From Fimbriimonas sp. (lineage in GTDB: Bacteria; Armatimonadota; Fimbriimonadia; Fimbriimonadales; Fimbriimonadaceae), in contig JAUJNV010000101.1 in assembly GCA_030447945.1 (NCBI GenBank), positions 1-8,408 of the forward strand: a DNA stretch of 8,408 bases. Direction: 5' to 3'. Each line of letters opens with the position of its first letter. Within the stretch, counting starts at the first letter, position 1. Positions 5,324 through 8,408 of this stretch are shown in pieces. The translations under genes were made by a program, and so were the position numbers. The notes under the pieces are model-generated. The model made no database searches and was not told the DNA's origin. It worked only from the letters and a program-made list of their open reading frames with translations.

Positions 5324-6662
5324 ATGAAGGGAGCCGTCGCCATCGACCTCGGCGCGGCTGGCGGCCATGCGGCGGGGGGCTGGTGGAGGGCCGTGATCGA
5401 GTTCGAGGTGATCGAGCAGATCCCCCACGCGCCGGCGGGAGCGAAACGGTCGCTTGAGTGGGACCTGAAGCGCTCCTCGCTCTCTGCCGCCGGGCCGCCG
5501 GCTATGCTTCGGAGAATCTAGATGGCGCGGCGCTCGGTATCGACTCTTGGGGCGTCGATCACGGCTTCCTCGAAGAGGGCGGACATCTTATTCAGCCGCC
5601 CGTGTGCTACCGCGACGCATCCCACGCCACCGCTTTCGAAGAGCTGAAAGGGCACCGCGCCAGGCTCTACGCCCTCACGGGCGTCCAGCACCAACCGTTC
5701 AACACCCTCTACCAGCGCTCGCCGCCCGGCGTCGCGACGACCCAAGCCTCGTCGGGCGGCGCTGGATGATCCTCCCGGATCTCCTGGGCTACCTCCTCGG
5801 GGGCGGCGAGAGCCACGAGCTCACCCAAGCCTCGACCACGAACCTCCTCGCCCTGGACGGACGGTGGTGCAACGAGGCGTTTGCTCTCGCGGGCTGGCCC
5901 GTCCCGGAGCTTCAGCCCTCCCGGCCCGGCACCCTTGGGCCGCAACTCGCGCCGCGGGTTCGCCTCGCCCACGTGGGAAGCCACGACACCGCGTCGGCGG
6001 TAGCGGGCTTCGGCAAGCTGGAGGAGGACGAGGCGTTCCTGAACGTCGGGACTTGGTCCCTCGTGGGCTGCGTTTTGCCGGAGCCCTTGGCGACGCCGGA
6101 GGCGGAGGCGGCCAACTTTACGAACGAGCGGGCGGTGGACGGCCGCGTGCGGTTCCTGCGCAACGTCCCGGGGTTCTGGGTCATCAACCGCCTGCACGAG
6201 GAGCTGGGCATCCCCGAGCCCGTGCCCGAGTGGCTGGCAAGCGCACAGGCCGTCGACGAGCGGCTGGACCTCTTCCACCCGGACCTCTTCAGCCCGCCCT
6301 CGATGCTCGACGCCTGTCGCGCCCTCACGCCGCGCGAGCCACAGCGCCCCCAAGAGTGGGCGGGCCTCGCCCTCGCCAGCCTCGCCGATGCCATCGCCGC
6401 CCAGCCTGCCGAGATGGCCCGGCTCACGGGCCGCTCCTTCTCCGCCTTCCGCGTGGGCGGCGGCGGCTCGCAGAGCGCCGCGCTGTGCCAGGCGCTCGCG
6501 GACACGAGCGGCCTGGAGGTCCGGGCCGGGCCGGCCGAGGCGACGGTGCTGGGGAACCTCGCGGTGGCCCTCCTGGCGAGCGGGGCGATCGGTTCCGTCG
6601 AGGAGATGGAGTCCGTGGTGCGGCGTAGCGCCCAGGTGAACGTGTACCGACCCACAAGCTAA
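5324..6662 (+). pseudogene. rhaB: Rhamnulokinase-like FGGY carbohydrate kinase, with two frame breaks
   Basis: From ATG 5324, A-I-D-L-G-A-A-G-G is the first ATP-binding motif, and L-E-W-D-L ends the first open piece. A one-base loss near 5468 shifts the frame to E-A-L-L-A-L-C-R-R-A-A-G-Y and G-I-D-S-W-G-V-D-H-G, the catalytic-Asp region, followed by Y-R-D and L-T-G-V-Q-H-Q-P-F-N-T-L-Y-Q. A second loss near 5715 shifts to W-M-I-L-P-D-L-L-G-Y-L-L, and the frame is then intact to TAA 6660-6662. That part includes S-H-D-T-A-S-A-V-A-G, N-V-G-T-W-S-L-V-G, N-F-T-N-E and V-G-G-G-G-S-Q-S-A-A-L-C-Q. These are rhamnulokinase-specific blocks rather than general FGGY ones. The enzyme phosphorylates L-rhamnulose at O-1 in the cytoplasm. 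Repaired length is about 446 residues, slightly short of the usual 470-490. It starts 3 nt after the CsoR-like gene. No other rhamnose gene is recognised here. Confidence 0.85.
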
Positions 6663-6694
6663 ACTCGCCTCCTTCCCTTTCTTCCTCCCCGGAG

Positions 6695-6795
6695 GGTGCG
6701 ACATTCTGTCGCGCATCGGGCGAAGCCCGATCCTCTGGTGGGCTTCAACAGCTCTGGGTCCGCCTCCGGCGGACTGCGCGACAGAATGTCGCACC
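6695..6795. repeat. REP/BIME-like palindromic element
   Basis: A perfect 21-bp inverted repeat (6695-6715 and 6775-6795) bounds the element. Each arm contains its own small hairpin, GCGACA-TTC-TGTCGC on the left (6698-6712) and GCGACA-GAA-TGTCGC on the right (6778-6792), so it consists of two inverted copies of one small palindrome. Inside are two more perfect hairpins: ATCGGGC-GAA-GCCCGAT (6715-6731) and TCCGCC-TCC-GGCGGA (6759-6773). The whole could fold as a multi-branched RNA or a cruciform. It fills the gap between rhaB and the phosphotransferase gene; no frame crosses it convincingly. It resembles bacterial interspersed mosaic elements but has no recognised family. Confidence 0.75.
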
Positions 6796-6825
6796 CCCCG
6801 AGGAGGGAGAGAGAGGAGAGAGGTC

Positions 6826-7767
6826 TTGGACTACCCTAACGGCAACGCGATGCACCTTGTCCCTGAGCCCCTTTCGAAAACCGTCCGTGACATACACGGC
6901 GAGGCAGGCGAGGATTGGCTGCGCGGGCTGCCCGGGCTTTTGGACAAGTGCGCGCGGCGGTGGTCGCTAAGCCTCGGTTCGCCCTTCCCGCACGTCGCCT
7001 ACAACTACGTCGCCCCCGCCGACCGCGCCGACGGCGGGCGAGTGGTGCTCAAGGTAGGGTTTCCGAGTCGGGAGCTGGAGGCGGAGATCGAGGCGATGCG
7101 GCTCTACGGCGGGCGGGGGATCGCCCGTCTGATCGATGCGGATGCCGCGTGGGGCGCGATGCTGCTGGAGCGAGTCGAGCCCGGCACGACGCTGGCCGCC
7201 GCGCTCCCGGAGATTGGAGACGAGAGGGCCACTTCCATCGCGGCCGGCGTCATGCGCGCGCTCTGGCGTCCCGTGCCGCTCGACCACACGTTCCCCATGA
7301 TCGCCAAGTGGGCCCAGGGGATCGAGCGCCAAAGAAAGCGCTCGAGGGAAGGCACCGAGCCTCTACCGACAACTTTGGTCGAGGAAGCAGAGGCTGTCTT
7401 CGACGAACTTACCCGCCGACGGGGCGAGCCCGTCCTGCTGCACGGGGACCTGCACCACACCAACATCCTCGCCGCCACCCGTGAGCCCTGGCTCGCCATC
7501 GACCCGATGCCCATCGTCGGAGAGCGGGCCTATGAGGTCGGCACGTTCCTACTGAACCCGCACACTCTCCTCCCAGCGCCAGACCCGCGCGAGGTGCTGC
7601 GGCGTAGGTTGCACATCTTCGCGGAGGAGCTGGACCTCGACCGAGAGCGGCTGCGGATCTGCGGCGTAGCCCAAGCCGTCCTCTCCGCCTGCTGGTCCCT
7701 TGAGGATCACGGGGAAGGCTGGGAGGACGCCATCGCATGCGCGGAGCATTTGGTGGCACTCCGGTAG
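6826..7767 (+). CDS. APH(6)/Hur-type small-molecule phosphotransferase
   Basis: An intact 313-residue protein of the protein-kinase-like aminoglycoside/hydroxyurea phosphotransferase family (APH_6_hur), whose members phosphorylate streptomycin or hydroxyurea with ATP in the cytoplasm. Residues about 62-80 hold the nucleotide-binding lysine region (R-V-V-L-K-V-G-F-P). Residues 206-213 are H-G-D-L-H-H-T-N, the catalytic loop with Asp208 and Asn213. Asp226 in A-I-D-P-M-P-I-V-G-E-R-A-Y-E corresponds to the metal-binding Asp. An arginine-rich T-R-R-R-G-E-P-V-L-L precedes the loop. The start taken is TTG 6826, which has a purine-rich GGAGAGAGG just upstream; ATG 6850 is an in-frame alternative that lacks one. 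Environmental members are often not proven resistance enzymes, so the substrate is left open. It follows the BIME-like element and is convergent with PAP2. Confidence 0.85.
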   Translation: MDYPNGNAMHLVPEPLSKTVRDIHGEAGEDWLRGLPGLLDKCARRWSLSLGSPFPHVAYNYVAPADRADGGRVVLKVGFPSRELEAEIEAMRLYGGRGIARLIDADAAWGAMLLERVEPGTTLAAALPEIGDERATSIAAGVMRALWRPVPLDHTFPMIAKWAQGIERQRKRSREGTEPLPTTLVEEAEAVFDELTRRRGEPVLLHGDLHHTNILAATREPWLAIDPMPIVGERAYEVGTFLLNPHTLLPAPDPREVLRRRLHIFAEELDLDRERLRICGVAQAVLSACWSLEDHGEGWEDAIACAEHLVALR

Positions 7768-7889
7768 GGTTCGGGGGTTCAGGAATCCGGACCCGAACAC
7801 CGAAGACCTGAACACCTGAACCCCATCACCCATCACCCATCACTCCTCCCCTCCCCTCCGGAAACCTTCAACCTGCAACCTTAAACCAT
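7767..7889. repeat. Compound heptamer/octamer array E5 between convergent genes
   Basis: Three sections are visible. First, an inverted pair of 17-mers at 7767-7783 (GGGTTCGGGGGTTCAGG) and 7807-7823 matches at 15 of 17 positions; related words continue the right arm back to 7791. Second, three perfect heptamers CCCATCA stand at 7822-7842, the third containing the PAP2 stop. Third, four heptamers at 7862-7889 (AAACCTT, CAACCTG, CAACCTT, AAACCAT) lie inside the PAP2 coding region. On the minus strand these are GGTT-type words like those of the other arrays. The element spans the junction between the phosphotransferase stop (7765-7767) and PAP2. Confidence 0.8.
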
Positions 7890-8408
7890 CCGTAACGGCG
7901 TCACGGACCTCGTCGGCAGGGGGGTGGGACGTCGGCGAGGGGCGGAGCTCGGCCTTGGCCCAGCGCTTGTGGATCTCGACCAGCACCAGCATGCAGAACA
8001 GCCCCGCCGCCCAGCCGCCCACCACGTCGGAAAGCCAGTGCGCGCCCAGGTAGACGCGGCTCAAGCCCACGAGCACCGCAGTGAGGACAAGGGCCAGAGT
8101 CGCCGTGGCCCGCCGCTTGCGCCCGCGAATAAACACCCAAGCCATGGTGGCGAGAAAGCCGTAAAGGATCGCGGACGCCATTGCATGGCCCGACGGGAAG
8201 CTGGTGCCCCAGGTATCCGTGAGCACCTGCACCCGCTCGGCCGTCGGGCGGGGCCGCTCGACGATCTCCTTCAGCGCCACGTTCAGGAGAATCCCGAGGG
8301 GAGTCCGCGCGCACATGATCGCCGTGATCGGGCGCTCCTTCCGGTCGAACAGCAGCGCCGCCACGGCACCCGCCGCGATGAGCGTCAGCGACTAGCCGAG
8401 GAAGGTGA
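7840..8408 (-). CDS. PAP2 superfamily membrane phosphatase, 5' end beyond the window and an in-frame TAG near it
   Basis: Counting from GTG 8362-8364, all three PAP2 active-site motifs are present: Lys32 through Arg39-Pro40 (K-x6-R-P), Pro57-Ser58-Gly59-His60, and Ser102-Arg103...His109...Asp113 (S-R-V-Y-L-G-A-H-W-L-S-D). Hydrophobic segments flank them, so this is a membrane-embedded phosphatase acting on lipid phosphates such as phosphatidic acid, undecaprenyl pyrophosphate or PGP; the substrate is unknown. Upstream of GTG 8364 the same frame continues as S-L-T-L-I-A-A-G-A, clearly membrane-like, and is interrupted only by TAG at 8392-8394 in T-F-L-G-*-S-L. Trp would fit there, so the true gene probably starts beyond the right edge. 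The C-terminus (D-G-L-R-L-Q-V-E-G-F-R-R-G-G-E-E) is encoded by heptamer repeats and may be an acquired tail. It is convergent with the phosphotransferase gene. Confidence 0.85.

Noticed and set aside
5042..6662. A rhamnose utilisation operon with the left-edge isomerase
   Set aside because: The isomerase is 5 kb away on the other strand, and no aldolase, RhaA-type isomerase or rhamnose regulator is present.
5709..6794. A 361-residue minus-strand frame opposite rhaB
   Set aside because: It is a shadow of the rhamnulokinase coding strand, and it begins inside the palindromic element.
6826..7767. Calling the phosphotransferase a proven streptomycin-resistance gene
   Set aside because: Only family-level motifs are visible; many environmental APH(6)/Hur-like proteins have unknown substrates.

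Overview
The window is high-GC bacterial DNA, read with no database access. The best guess at origin is Armatimonadota (Fimbriimonas-like). This is an inference from the style of the type IV prepilin-like gene (FTLIELL N-terminus, a Phe-Pro-Val-Phe-Ala stretch, a C-terminal D-G-H-A-K motif), from a tiny lipoprotein directly behind it, and from a coiled-coil gene with a Gly-Leu-Asp-Lys-Asp-Glu-Ile-Ser motif following coaD.

Layout. Positions 1-812 (minus strand) hold a half-size TauE/SafE-type permease and then a sugar phosphate isomerase/epimerase that runs off the left edge. Positions 941-3762 (plus strand) hold an orphan SBP_bac_5 oligopeptide-type binding lipoprotein, coaD (phosphopantetheine adenylyltransferase) and a broken coiled-coil gene. 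A 77-bp nested palindrome separates this from a minus-strand pair at 3963-4925: a broken prepilin-like gene followed by a 33-residue lipoprotein. Divergent from that pair, positions 5042-6662 hold a broken CsoR-type metal-sensing repressor and a broken rhamnulokinase. A REP/BIME-like element (6695-6795) follows, then an intact APH(6)/Hur-type phosphotransferase (6826-7767), and finally, convergent with it, a PAP2 phosphatase that reaches the right edge.

The genes do not form one pathway. Acquisition and carbon metabolism are represented by the peptide-type binding protein, rhamnulokinase and isomerase. CoA synthesis is represented by coaD, and surface structure by the prepilin and lipoprotein. 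No permease or ATPase partner for the binding protein is visible.

Two things stand out. First, five gene junctions carry arrays of 7- or 8-base words of the general form GG-(C/T/G)-(G/A)-TT-N(N). In most of them arrays face each other as inverted repeats around a short loop, and each junction uses its own variant of the word. Some arrays run into coding sequence: they supply the apparent N-terminus of the isomerase, the last codons and stop of coaD, and the C-terminus and stop of PAP2. This is the strongest candidate here for an undescribed repeat system. Second, reading-frame breaks are concentrated between about 3350 and 5720 and hit four consecutive genes, while the genes on either side are intact. 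That pattern looks more like locally poor sequence than four independent gene deaths.
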